In this document: in pieces, positions 1 through 6,485 of the stretch
Layout: each line of letters starts with the position of its first letter
Numbering within the stretch: the stretch's first letter is position 1
From: Streptosporangiaceae bacterium
Lineage (GTDB): Bacteria > Actinomycetota > Actinomycetes > Streptosporangiales > Streptosporangiaceae
Reading direction: 5' to 3'
NCBI GenBank assembly: GCA_030045295.1
Contig: JASIGD010000108.1
Span: 1-8,283, forward strand
Length of the DNA: 8,283 nucleotides
Notes under the pieces: generated by a model
The model's database searches: none
What the model was told of the DNA's origin: nothing
Seen by the model: the letters and a program-made list of their open reading frames with translations, nothing else
Position numbers and translations under genes: made by a program

Positions 1-323
1 TCGCCGCCGACCTGACCTTCATCAAGTTCTTGTCCAGCACGGAGGCGCAGACCATCTTGGCCACCGAGTTCTCCGAGATCCCCACCGTGGAGTCGGTGCG
101 GACCTCGCCCACGGTCATCGCGCTGAACCCGGTGCTGGCCATCGTGGGCAAGACCAAGCTGGTGCCGCGGCCCGCGGGCACGCCGAACTACCCGGCGCTG
201 TCCACCGCGATCTACACCAACATCAACGCCGCCCTGGCCGGGTCGACCTCGCCATCGGCAGCGCTGTCCGCCGCCCAGTCCCAGGCCACCACCGCGCTGA
301 CCAGCCCGGCCGGCGGCTTGTAA
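1..323 (+). CDS. Sugar ABC transporter substrate-binding protein, C-terminal part (5' end outside window)
   Basis: Only the last 106 codons are present, read from base 3 to the TAA at 321-323. No start is assigned because the open frame runs to the window edge. The product resembles the C-terminal lobe of family 1 extracellular solute-binding proteins, the lipid-anchored sugar receptors of CUT1 importers. The pattern is typical: a helix (ADLTFIKFLSS), a stretch of the type IPTVESVRTSP, then a P-x-Y-P-A-L-S motif followed by an alanine-rich helix NINAALAG and a second one AALSAAQSQATTAL. Two permeases and an ATPase follow, which supports the call strongly. The sugar cannot be told, since most ligand-contacting residues lie upstream. 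The spacer to the permease gene contains inverted repeats that could end or slow transcription, which would favour high expression of the receptor over the membrane parts. Confidence 0.88.
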   Translation, partial: AADLTFIKFLSSTEAQTILATEFSEIPTVESVRTSPTVIALNPVLAIVGKTKLVPRPAGTPNYPALSTAIYTNINAALAGSTSPSAALSAAQSQATTALTSPAGGL

Positions 324-339
324 CCCGCTACCCCGCAGC

Positions 340-414
340 CGCCCGGGGCCGGGGCACCCGCCACCCGCCCCCGCCCCGGGCGACCGCCCCCACCCACCCC
401 CCAAGCCCCGGGCG
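340..414 (+). promoter_or_regulatory. GC-rich inverted repeat with two alternative 3' arms (possible attenuator or processing hairpin)
   Basis: The arm CGCCCGGGGC at 340-349 is perfectly complementary to GCCCCGGGCG at 373-382 and equally to the same ten bases at 405-414. Two mutually exclusive 10-bp stems are therefore possible, with loops of 23 and 55 bases. No run of T follows either arm, so this is not a textbook intrinsic terminator. It lies 17 bases after the binding-protein stop and about 60 bases before the permease start. In sugar importers such hairpins often protect the receptor mRNA or cause partial termination. That role is inference; the base pairing is read directly. Confidence 0.45.
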
Positions 415-419
415 ACCGC
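373..419 (+). repeat. 15-bp direct repeat, two copies
   Basis: The sequence GCCCCGGGCGACCGC occurs at 373-387 and again, without mismatch, at 405-419, 32 bases apart. The intervening sequence is almost pure C with some A. The repeat contains the 3' arm of the hairpin described for 340-414, so the duplication is what creates the two alternative pairings. It could come from replication slippage in a low-complexity tract, or it could be a functional duplicated site. Confidence 0.6.
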
Positions 420-464
420 ACATGCTACAAGGATCACGTGGACAGGCCGCGACGACCACGGGAT

Positions 465-470
465 AAGGAG
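465..470 (+). promoter_or_regulatory. Ribosome binding site that fixes the first permease start at 478
   Basis: AAGGAG lies 7 bases before ATG at 478 and only 1 base before the in-frame GTG at 472. The spacing makes the ATG the better start. Confidence 0.7.
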
Positions 471-477
471 CGTGACA

Positions 478-1440
478 ATGACCGCCATCTCAACTACTCC
501 ATCCGGCGAAGCTCCGGCGGCCGAACCCCTGGTCGGCCGCCCGGACGTCAACCGCAAGAGAATGGCCCGGCTGGGGTGGATGTTCTCCGCTCCCGCCCTG
601 GTCATCGTGGCCGCCGTCACCATCTTCCCCATCGTGTACTCGGTGGTGATGAGCTTCTCGAACGTGACCGTGACGGGCAGCGGTATCAGCCTGAACGGCT
701 TCACGACCAGCAACTACCACCTGGTCTTCACCAACTCGACCTGGCACTACGCGCTGTTCTTCACGATCATCTACACGTTCATCACCGTCATCGTGGAACT
801 GGTGCTGGGCACTTGCATCGCGCTGGTGCTCGAGCGGCTGACCTCCGGACGCGGATGGATGATGGCGCTGCTGCTGCTGCCCTGGTCGATGATCACGGTG
901 ATCAACGCCGAGCTGTGGCTCTACATCTACAACGCGACCTACGGCGTGGCCGAGTACATCTTCACCACGCTCCACCTCCCCGTACCGGCGGCGGGGTTCC
1001 TGGGGACCAATATCCCCGCCATCATTTCGCTGATGGTCGCCGACATCTGGAAGACCACCCCGTTCGTCGCCATCATCGTGCTGGCCGGCCTGGTGATGCT
1101 GCCCGGGGACGTGTACGAGGCGGCCGAGGTCGACGGCTCGTCGGGCTGGAGCACGTTCTGGCGGATCACCCTCCCGCTGCTGCGGCCCACGATCGCGCTC
1201 GCGCTGTTGTTCCGCGTGCTGCAGGCCTTCGGGCTGTTCGACCTGCCCTACGTGATGACAGGCGGCGGGCCGGGCACGGCGACCACGTCGCTGGCCATCC
1301 TCGGCTATGACGCCTTGTTCAAGAACCTCTCGTTCGGGCCGGGCACGGCGGTGGCCACCACCACCGCGCTCCTGGTCCTGATCGGCTGCCTGATCTCGCT
1401 GCGGACCTTCAGGGTCCAGGTCGGAAAGGAGGGAGAGTAG
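478..1440 (+). CDS. CUT1 sugar ABC transporter permease, MalF/UgpA type
   Basis: This 320-residue integral membrane protein is one half of the translocation pore of a carbohydrate importer. After a polar N-terminal stretch of about 30 residues come hydrophobic segments beginning with WMFSAPALVIVAAVTIF. The permease signature (EAA loop), which docks on the ATPase, starts near residue 214: EAAEVDG, then a glycine, and ending in ITLPLLRP. The segment LPYVMTGGGPG near the C-terminus is also characteristic of MalF-type subunits. The length is typical for a short MalF homologue lacking the large periplasmic insert of the enterobacterial protein. The ATG at 478 is preferred over GTG at 472 because of its spacing from AAGGAG. 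The next permease starts directly after the TAG stop, so the two are almost certainly co-translated. The family call is firm; the substrate is unknown. Confidence 0.95.
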   Translation: MTAISTTPSGEAPAAEPLVGRPDVNRKRMARLGWMFSAPALVIVAAVTIFPIVYSVVMSFSNVTVTGSGISLNGFTTSNYHLVFTNSTWHYALFFTIIYTFITVIVELVLGTCIALVLERLTSGRGWMMALLLLPWSMITVINAELWLYIYNATYGVAEYIFTTLHLPVPAAGFLGTNIPAIISLMVADIWKTTPFVAIIVLAGLVMLPGDVYEAAEVDGSSGWSTFWRITLPLLRPTIALALLFRVLQAFGLFDLPYVMTGGGPGTATTSLAILGYDALFKNLSFGPGTAVATTTALLVLIGCLISLRTFRVQVGKEGE

Positions 1441-2286
1441 ATGCGCAACCGCAAGCGGAAAGGCTGGCGCCGGGTCGTCAACGGCGTCAACATCTCGGCC
1501 CTGCTAGTCGTGATCTTCGTCGGCGCGCCGCTGTACTGGCTGATCGCCTCCAGCTTCAAGACGACTCTCGCCCTGGGGGCCAGTCCGCCGCAGTGGTTTC
1601 CGAGCCCAGTCAGCACCACCAACTACAACCAGGCCTTCGTCCAGTACGACTTCGGCATCTACTTCCGCAACTCGCTGATCGTGACGCTCGTCACCACGGC
1701 GCTGGTGCTGGTCGTCGGGACCCTGGCCGGCTACGCATTGGGCAGGCTGCCGATGCGCGGGAAGTTCACCTTGATGGTGACGCTGCTGATCATCTCGGTC
1801 TTCCCCGAGATCGCCGTGATCGCGCCGCTGTACACGCTGGAGAAAGACCTCAACCTGCTGAACAGCTACCAGGCGCTGATCATCCCCTACACGGCGTTCT
1901 TCCTGCCGTTCGCCATCTGGATCCTGCGCAACTACATGCTCGGCATCCCCAAGGAGATGGAGGAAACCGGCCGGATCGACGGGGCCGGGCCGCTGCGGAC
2001 CGTCTGGACGATCATCTTGCCGATGGCCCTGCCCGGCGTGTTCACGGCCGGCATCTTCACCTTCACCGCCTGCTGGACCGAGTTCCTGATGGCGCTCACC
2101 TTCGAGAGCGTCAACAACTTCCGCACCATCCCGGTCGGCATCGCGGAGTTCGGCTCGGTGTACTCGGTTCCTTACGGCACGATCTTCGCCGCCAGCGTGG
2201 TGGCGGTGGTGCCGATCGGCATCCTGGTCTTCATCTTCCGGAAGTTCGTGATCTCCGGCCTGACCTCCGGCGCGGTGAAGGGATGA
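1441..2286 (+). CDS. CUT1 sugar ABC transporter permease, MalG/UgpE type
   Basis: This 281-residue membrane protein is the second pore subunit. A basic N-terminus (MRNRKRKGWRR) precedes a first membrane segment, ALLVVIFVGAPLYWLIASSFK, which has the Y-W-x-x-x-S-S-F-K signature common in MalG homologues. Further hydrophobic segments follow, including LVTTALVLVVGTLAGYALGRL. The ATPase-docking loop runs from about residue 174 to 194 and reads EETGRIDGAG followed by a stretch ending in IILP. The usual pair of alanines after the glutamates is replaced by T and G, while the essential D and G are kept. The purine-rich end of the upstream gene (GGAAAGGAGGGAG, 1424-1436) provides the ribosome binding site, and ATG follows the upstream stop with no gap. 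The protein ends KFVISGLTSGAVKG, the typical C-terminus of the family. It would pair one to one with the upstream permease. Confidence 0.95.
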   Translation: MRNRKRKGWRRVVNGVNISALLVVIFVGAPLYWLIASSFKTTLALGASPPQWFPSPVSTTNYNQAFVQYDFGIYFRNSLIVTLVTTALVLVVGTLAGYALGRLPMRGKFTLMVTLLIISVFPEIAVIAPLYTLEKDLNLLNSYQALIIPYTAFFLPFAIWILRNYMLGIPKEMEETGRIDGAGPLRTVWTIILPMALPGVFTAGIFTFTACWTEFLMALTFESVNNFRTIPVGIAEFGSVYSVPYGTIFAASVVAVVPIGILVFIFRKFVISGLTSGAVKG

Positions 2287-2293
2287 GCCGGTG

Positions 2294-2452
2294 ATGAGTC
2301 CGAACCTGCCCCGCCCGGCCGCGTTGGGTTGCGGCCGGGCAGACCACCGTGGGATGTCCGCCGGACCGCTCCCCGAGCGGCACCCTCAGCCCGAGCCGGG
2401 AGACACGCCCGGCCTGCACGTTAAGCCCAGTACGCCCGGTAAGGAGGCATGA
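2294..2452 (+). CDS. Possible 52-residue small ORF filling the permease-ATPase gap (unknown, doubtful)
   Basis: An ATG at 2294 opens a frame that stays open through the whole spacer and stops with TGA at 2450-2452, overlapping the ATPase start codons. The product would be proline-rich and hydrophilic (it begins MSPNLPRPAALGCG and ends PSTPGKEA), with no membrane segment or motif I recognise. In favour: it fills the gap exactly, its stop overlaps the next start, and an AAGGG lies 11 bases upstream. Against: about 79% of its third positions are G or C, lower than I would expect from the neighbouring genes, and ten of its codons are forced by the arms of a perfect inverted repeat. It may be a leader peptide that couples translation to the ATPase gene, or just a chance open frame in GC-rich DNA. 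Confidence 0.2.
   Translation: MSPNLPRPAALGCGRADHRGMSAGPLPERHPQPEPGDTPGLHVKPSTPGKEA
2313..2340 (+). terminator. Perfect 10-bp hairpin between permease and ATPase genes
   Basis: GCCCGGCCGC at 2313-2322 and GCGGCCGGGC at 2331-2340 form a perfect 10-bp GC-only stem around the 8-base loop GTTGGGTT. It starts 26 bases after the permease stop. The following bases (AGACCACC) contain no T-run, so it is either a weak terminator that lets some transcription through or an RNA-stabilising structure that separates the levels of permease and ATPase. Confidence 0.55.
2441..2447 (+). promoter_or_regulatory. Strong ribosome binding site of the ATPase gene
   Basis: AAGGAGG precedes two consecutive ATG codons at 2449 and 2452. 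The gap is 1 base to the first and 4 bases to the second, so the second, giving MATVGMDRV, is the likelier start. Confidence 0.65.
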
Positions 2453-3609
2453 TGGCCACCGTTGGCATGGACCGCGTGAACAAGGTGTACCCCAACGGGT
2501 TCCACGCGGTGAAGGACCTGACCCTGGACGTGGCCGAGGGTGAGTTCATGGTGCTCGTCGGCCCGTCCGGCTGCGGCAAGACCACCGCGTTGCGGATGGT
2601 GGCAGGACTGGAGGACATCAGCTCCGGGACGCTGACCATCGGGGGTAAGCGGGTCAACGACGAGACGCCGAAGGAACGGGACATCGCGATGGTGTTCCAG
2701 AATTACGCGCTGTACCCGCACATGACCGTGCGGGAGAACATCGGGTTCGCGCTCAAGCTGCGCAAGATGCCCAAGCCGCAGATCAACGCCAAGGTGAACG
2801 AGACCGCGGAGATCCTGGGGCTGACCGAGTGGCTGGACCGCAAGCCGGGGCAGCTGTCCGGCGGGCAGCGCCAGCGCGTGGCGATGGGCCGGGCGATCGT
2901 CCGCGAGCCGTCGGTGTTCTTGATGGACGAGCCGCTGTCGAACCTGGACGCCAAGCTGCGGGTGCAGATGCGGGCGGAGGTGCAGCGGATCCAGCGGCGG
3001 ATCAACGTGGCCACCTTCTACGTCACCCACGACCAGGTCGAGGCGATGACCATGGGCGACCGGGTGGCCGTCATGCGCTCGGGCGTCCTGCAGCAGGTCG
3101 ACCAGCCGCAGGTGCTCTACGACCGCCCGGACAACCTGTTCGTGGCCGGGTTCATGGGCTCGCCGGCGATGAACATGTACGAGGCCTCGCTCACCGCCGA
3201 CGGCCACGCGGTCAAGATCGGCTCCCAGGAGCTGGCGCTACCGAACGCGTGCCTGAGTGCCCACCCCGCCCTGGCGGGGTACGCCGGCAAGAAGATCATC
3301 GTAGGGATGCGCCCGGAGCACCTGCCCGCCGCCAACGGGCACCCCGGCCCGCCCCTGGTCGGCACCGTGGACCTGGTCGAGGCGCTCGGTGCCGAGCTGA
3401 TGGTGCACTTCACCATCGACGCCCACCGGGTCCGCGCCGAGGGCGCCAGCGACGACGAGGACGAGGACGCCACCGCCAAGCACGGCGAGGGCGTGGCCCG
3501 TATCGACCCCGACCACCAGGTCAAGGTCGGCGACAAGATCACCTTCGCCGTCAACACCGAAGGCATGCAGTTCTTCGACCCCGACACCGACAAGGCCATC
3601 TGGACCTGA
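2452..3609 (+). CDS. Sugar ABC transporter ATP-binding protein, MalK/MsmK/UgpC type
   Basis: This 385-residue cytoplasmic ATPase powers the permease pair. All nucleotide-binding motifs are intact: Walker A GPSGCGKT (residues 37-44), Q-loop VFQNYALYP (80-88), ABC signature LSGGQRQR (134-141), Walker B VFLMDEP ending at 160, D-loop SNLDA, and switch histidine H192 in VTHDQVEAM. The remaining 150 or so residues form the OB-fold regulatory domain of this subfamily, seen in GMRPEHLP and the closing FFDPDTDKAIW. It contains an acidic stretch (DDEDEDATAKHGEG), which is common among actinobacterial members. In Streptomyces one such ATPase (MsiK) serves several sugar importers. Here the gene sits with its own permeases, so it may be dedicated or shared. 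A 14-bp hairpin follows the stop and probably ends the transporter transcript. Confidence 0.96.
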   Translation: MATVGMDRVNKVYPNGFHAVKDLTLDVAEGEFMVLVGPSGCGKTTALRMVAGLEDISSGTLTIGGKRVNDETPKERDIAMVFQNYALYPHMTVRENIGFALKLRKMPKPQINAKVNETAEILGLTEWLDRKPGQLSGGQRQRVAMGRAIVREPSVFLMDEPLSNLDAKLRVQMRAEVQRIQRRINVATFYVTHDQVEAMTMGDRVAVMRSGVLQQVDQPQVLYDRPDNLFVAGFMGSPAMNMYEASLTADGHAVKIGSQELALPNACLSAHPALAGYAGKKIIVGMRPEHLPAANGHPGPPLVGTVDLVEALGAELMVHFTIDAHRVRAEGASDDEDEDATAKHGEGVARIDPDHQVKVGDKITFAVNTEGMQFFDPDTDKAIWT

Positions 3610-3642
3610 CCAGCCCAGCCCAGCACCGGCGGTTCAGCATGG

Positions 3643-3684
3643 AGGTGGCGGCGGGCTGGCCCGCCAGTCGGCCCGCCGCCACCT
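3643..3684 (+). terminator. Strong 14-bp hairpin after the ATPase gene
   Basis: AGGTGGCGGCGGGC at 3643-3656 is perfectly complementary to GCCCGCCGCCACCT at 3671-3684, with a 14-base loop. It lies 33 bases after the ATPase stop and 80 bases before the repressor gene. A T-rich patch (GTTGTTTCG, 3697-3705) follows at some distance rather than immediately. In actinobacteria, hairpins without a U-tract commonly act as terminators. It most likely ends the transporter operon and separates it from the repressor-kinase unit. Confidence 0.75.
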
Positions 3685-3695
3685 ATCTGAGACGG

Positions 3696-3747
3696 CGTTG
3701 TTTCGACTAGTGAACGACTCCTGGCACCAGGCCAAATTCCGCGTTCA
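3696..3747 (+). promoter_or_regulatory. Possible operator/promoter region of the LacI-type gene
   Basis: The spacer between the terminator and the repressor gene is less GC-rich than its surroundings. It contains several inverted half-sites: TGAACG at 3711-3716 facing CGTTCA at 3742-3747, a CGTT at 3696-3699 facing the same AACG, and the short palindrome CCTGG-CA-CCAGG at 3720-3731. LacI-family regulators bind such palindromes and often control their own gene. None has the central CG typical of this family, and no clear -35/-10 pair can be picked, so this is a candidate only. Confidence 0.25.
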
Positions 3748-3764
3748 TCACGGGAAGGACATCG

Positions 3765-4829
3765 ATGTCTGCGGCCCGTCCTGGCGGTCAGAGCCAACCT
3801 GCCCGACCCACGATGAAAGACGTGGCGGCGCTGGCGGGAGTGGCGATCAAGACCGTGTCGCGGGTAATGAACGGCGACCCGACGGTGACACCGGATCTGG
3901 CCGTCCGGGTCCGTGACGCGGCCGCCAAGCTCGGGTACCGGCCCAACCTGACCGCGAGCAGCCTGCGCCGCGGCGACCGGCGCACGGCGACGATCGGCTT
4001 GCTGCTCGAGGATGTGGCTAACCCGTTCTCGGCGGCCCTGCTGCGCGCCGTGGAGGACGAGACCCGGGAACGACGCATTCAGATCCTGATCGCGAGCCTG
4101 GATGAGGATCCGGACCGGGAACGGGAAATGGCGATTACGCTCATCGACCGCGGCGTCGATGGCCTGGTGATCGTGCCCGCCGCGGCAGACCAGAGCTACC
4201 TGGTCGCGGAGCGGAAGCTCGGAATCCAGGTCGTGTTCCTGGACCGCGAGCCCCGGTTCCTCGATGCCGACGCGGTCGTCTCGGACAATCGCCAAGGCGC
4301 CGTCACCGCCGTTGATCACCTGCGCTCGTTCGGCCATCGGCGGATCGCGTACCTCGGGGACAGCCTGACCATCTCCACCGCGGCGCACCGATTCGATGGC
4401 TACCAGCACGTGCTGGAGCGAGCCGGGCTCCAGGTTGACCCGCTGATCATCAGGCACGGCCTGCGCTCCATCGATGCCGCGATGCAGGCCGCCACCGAAA
4501 TGATCGCCCTGCCCGACCCGCCGACGGCCATATTCGCGAGCCAGAACCTGGTGACGATCGGCGTGGTGAAGGCCCTCTGGCGGGCAGGCCTGCAGGGGAG
4601 GATCGCCCTCGTCGGCTTCGATGACTTCCTGCTGGCCGACGTCCTGGTCCCGGGTATCACCGTTGTCGCCCAGGACACCGCCGAGCTCGGGCGCCAGGCC
4701 ACGCGACTTCTGTTCGGGCGCCTCGACGGCGATAACTCACCACCGCGTGTGCACGTCGTACCGACCAGGATCGTCGCACGTGGTTCCGGCGAAATCGCGC
4801 CGGCTTCGACAATGGCTTCCCGCGGATGA
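3765..4829 (+). CDS. LacI-family transcriptional regulator of the sugar locus
   Basis: This 354-residue DNA-binding repressor has a helix-turn-helix at residues 17-36 (MKDVAALAGVAIKTVSRVMN), a hinge helix near residues 60-69 (RPNLTASSLRR) with the minor-groove leucine at 67, and a periplasmic-binding-protein-like sensor domain. Recognisable sensor features are IGLLLEDVANPFSAAL, DGLVIVPA, the segment FGHRRIAYLGD, the NLVTIGVVKAL helix, and VGFDDFLLADVL. About 15 extra residues precede the usual N-terminus. The ATG at 3765 is chosen because GGGAAGGA ends 5 bases upstream; an internal ATG at residue 17 lacks such a site. The kinase gene overlaps its stop by 4 bases, so repressor and kinase form one transcript. 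It likely represses the transporter and its own operon and is released by the imported sugar or its phosphate. The effector cannot be read from the sequence. Confidence 0.95.
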   Translation: MSAARPGGQSQPARPTMKDVAALAGVAIKTVSRVMNGDPTVTPDLAVRVRDAAAKLGYRPNLTASSLRRGDRRTATIGLLLEDVANPFSAALLRAVEDETRERRIQILIASLDEDPDREREMAITLIDRGVDGLVIVPAAADQSYLVAERKLGIQVVFLDREPRFLDADAVVSDNRQGAVTAVDHLRSFGHRRIAYLGDSLTISTAAHRFDGYQHVLERAGLQVDPLIIRHGLRSIDAAMQAATEMIALPDPPTAIFASQNLVTIGVVKALWRAGLQGRIALVGFDDFLLADVLVPGITVVAQDTAELGRQATRLLFGRLDGDNSPPRVHVVPTRIVARGSGEIAPASTMASRG

Positions 4830-5797
4830 GCGGCCAAGGCGGCTCCGGGGCGGGTATCACCGTCATCGGCGAGGCCATCATCGACCTCGTCCCGGGTGAT
4901 GAGCCTCAGAGCTACCATGCGGTCCCCGGCGGGAGCCCTTACAACGTTGCCATCGGCCTGGCCCGGCTCGGGCACCAGACGACCCTGATGGCGCGGCTGG
5001 GCGATAACGGGTTCGGCCGGGTGCTGCGCCACCGCGCGCAGGCCGAAGGCATCAACCTCGACGCCGCGCCGCACGCCGCGGAGCCAGCCACGCTCGCCGT
5101 CGTGTCCTTGGATGCCGCGGCTCAGGCCAGCTACGACTTCTACCTCAGCGGCACCGCGGACTGGCAGTGGACGGCCGAGGAGACCGGGCAAGCGCCGGCG
5201 CAGACCGCCGTGCTCCACTTCGGTTCCATCGCGTCATGGACCGCTCCCGGTGACGCGCAGATCCTGGCGCTCGCGGAGCGCTTGCGCGGCCGCGGCGACG
5301 TGCTCATAAGCTACGACCCGAACGTCCGGCCGCGGCTCCTCGCGGATCCTGGCCGCGGCCAGCGCATGGTCGAACGCGCCATCCGGCTGGCTCACCTGGC
5401 CAAAGCCAGCACGGACGACGTCGCGTGGCTGTACCCGGGCCGGACGGCAGACGAGGTAGCACGGCACTGGCTGGGACTGGGCGCGAGCGTGGTCGTCATC
5501 ACCAGTTCAGCCGACGGCGCAGACGCCTTTACCAAGGCAGGCGGGTCGGTACACCGGCCCGCGCTTGACGTCAGCGTGGTCGACACCGTCGGCGCCGGCG
5601 ACTCGTTCACCGCCGGGCTGATCGCGTCACTGACCCGGCGGGACCGGCACTCGCCGACGGCGCTGGCCCGGTGCCCGGCGGACCAGCTGGCGGCGGCGCT
5701 GGACGACGCGATTCTGGTCGCGTCGCTCAACGTTCAGCGGCGAGGCAATGACCCGCCTATGCTGGCTGACCTGGCCGCGGCGACCAGGTCAGGATGA
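4826..5797 (+). CDS. PfkB-family carbohydrate kinase, probable fructokinase
   Basis: This 323-residue cytosolic kinase transfers phosphate from ATP to a sugar hydroxyl, probably giving fructose 6-phosphate. The first strand ITVIGEAIIDLVP leads to the sugar-binding glycines P34-GGSPYNVAIGLARLG, a PfkB signature. The segment ASYDFYLSGTADWQW resembles bacterial fructokinases. SYDPNVRP is the usual D-x-N-x-R motif, and the second PfkB signature DTVGAGDSFTAGL starts at residue 253, with catalytic base Asp259 and the anion hole GAGD. The length fits the family. The ATG overlaps the repressor TGA (ATGA), and there is no clear ribosome binding site, which points to translational coupling. A role in handling a sugar released from the imported compound (for example sucrose or a fructose-yielding polyol) is inferred. 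Other PfkB substrates such as 2-keto-3-deoxygluconate or tagatose are not excluded. Confidence 0.9.
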   Translation: MSGQGGSGAGITVIGEAIIDLVPGDEPQSYHAVPGGSPYNVAIGLARLGHQTTLMARLGDNGFGRVLRHRAQAEGINLDAAPHAAEPATLAVVSLDAAAQASYDFYLSGTADWQWTAEETGQAPAQTAVLHFGSIASWTAPGDAQILALAERLRGRGDVLISYDPNVRPRLLADPGRGQRMVERAIRLAHLAKASTDDVAWLYPGRTADEVARHWLGLGASVVVITSSADGADAFTKAGGSVHRPALDVSVVDTVGAGDSFTAGLIASLTRRDRHSPTALARCPADQLAAALDDAILVASLNVQRRGNDPPMLADLAAATRSG

Positions 5798-5830
5798 GGC
5801 GACCACGGCACCGAGCGACGATAATCGCCG

Positions 5831-5849
5831 AGGCCACTCAACGTGGCCT
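5831..5849. terminator. Hairpin between convergent kinase and PadR genes
   Basis: AGGCCAC at 5831-5837 and GTGGCCT at 5843-5849 pair perfectly around the loop TCAAC. The hairpin sits in the 56-base gap between two genes that end towards each other, where a bidirectional terminator is expected. There is no T-run on either side, so the strength is uncertain. Confidence 0.55.
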
Positions 5850-5853
5850 GCGT

Positions 5854-6444
5854 CTACGCGCCTACCCCCCGGCTGGCCGGAGGGGACTCGCCGAGCTCGG
5901 CCAGCGCCGAGCGGGCCCACTCGAGGCTCGCCCGGTGCACGGCGATGCCATGCTCAATCGCCAGCTCCGCTTGCCGATGCGACGACTGCGCTCCCGAGTC
6001 GAGGTACCGTTCCATGCCGGAGACGAAGCTGTCGAGCGCGCCGGCCAGGTCGGTCAGGAAGGCGAGCACCGCGTGACGCCCGAGCTGCCGCTCCATCAAG
6101 GCGAAGCGCATCAGGTGCAGGCCGAGGTCGGCTGCGACGGTGACCGCGGCAACCGGCTGGCGGAGCCAGTCCAGGTGGGCGGAGCGGCCAGCCTGGGTCG
6201 CGTGGTAGAGGCGCAACGCACGGCGCCCGCTGGATACCCTTGTCTCCGCGCGCAGCAGGCCGCGGGCCTCCAGGCGGCGCAGCGCCGGGTACAGAGCGCC
6301 GGGGCTGGGCTGGTACACGCCGGCGGGCGACGCGTTGAACATCTTCTTCAGCCCGTACCCGGAACGCGGCTCGGCGGCGATGACGCCCAGCAGTACCTGC
6401 TCGAAATCGGTCAGCGGGCGCCTGGCCGCATCGGCTGATGCCAT
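5854..6444 (-). CDS. PadR-family transcriptional regulator
   Basis: This 196-residue regulator has an N-terminal winged helix (about residues 10-80) with the PadR hallmarks: LLGVIAAEPRSGYGLKKMF, then the wing and recognition region GVYQPSPGALYPALRRLEARGLL. A C-terminal helical part (about 95-180) is the dimerisation arm of the family, which fits the longer PadR subgroup. ATG at 6444 is chosen because GGAAGGGAG (6446-6454 on the complement) lies just upstream; a TTG four codons earlier would place that purine run inside the gene and has no site of its own. PadR proteins usually repress a nearby efflux or stress gene and their own promoter until a toxic ligand binds. The closest candidate is the MFS exporter about 1 kb away on the same strand. 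It faces the kinase gene tail to tail and is not part of the sugar locus. Confidence 0.93.
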   Translation of the reverse strand: MASADAARRPLTDFEQVLLGVIAAEPRSGYGLKKMFNASPAGVYQPSPGALYPALRRLEARGLLRAETRVSSGRRALRLYHATQAGRSAHLDWLRQPVAAVTVAADLGLHLMRFALMERQLGRHAVLAFLTDLAGALDSFVSGMERYLDSGAQSSHRQAELAIEHGIAVHRASLEWARSALAELGESPPASRGVGA

Positions 6445-6470
6445 GCTCCCTTCCAATGAGTCGTTTAGAC

Positions 6471-6485
6471 CTATATCCTAATAGC
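6471..6485 (-). promoter_or_regulatory. AT-rich candidate -10 region and operator of padR gene
   Basis: On the complement strand the sequence just upstream of the PadR gene reads TATTAGGATATAG, an AT-rich island in GC-rich DNA. TAGGAT at 6475-6480 fits the actinobacterial -10 pattern TAnnnT and lies about 30 bases before the start codon. No convincing -35 hexamer sits 16-19 bases further upstream. A short inverted repeat CTAT-ATCCTA-ATAG (6471-6484) overlaps it and could be an autoregulatory binding site. Confidence 0.3.

Noticed and set aside
438..1310. Long arginine- and histidine-rich open frame on the + strand
   Set aside because: It is a shadow of the first permease gene in another frame; high GC removes stop codons and the translation has no family pattern.
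2386..3207. Long - strand open frame opposite the ATPase gene
   Set aside because: Antisense shadow of a gene with all ABC motifs intact; the product is histidine-rich and has no recognisable domain.
3421..3500. Acidic DDEDEDATAKHGEG insert in the ATPase C-terminal domain
   Set aside because: Similar variable acidic insertions are common in actinobacterial MsmK/UgpC proteins, so it is not unusual.
3117..4457. 446-codon - strand open frame across the ATPase-repressor junction
   Set aside because: It spans two unrelated + strand genes and a terminator, which only an antisense chance frame would do.
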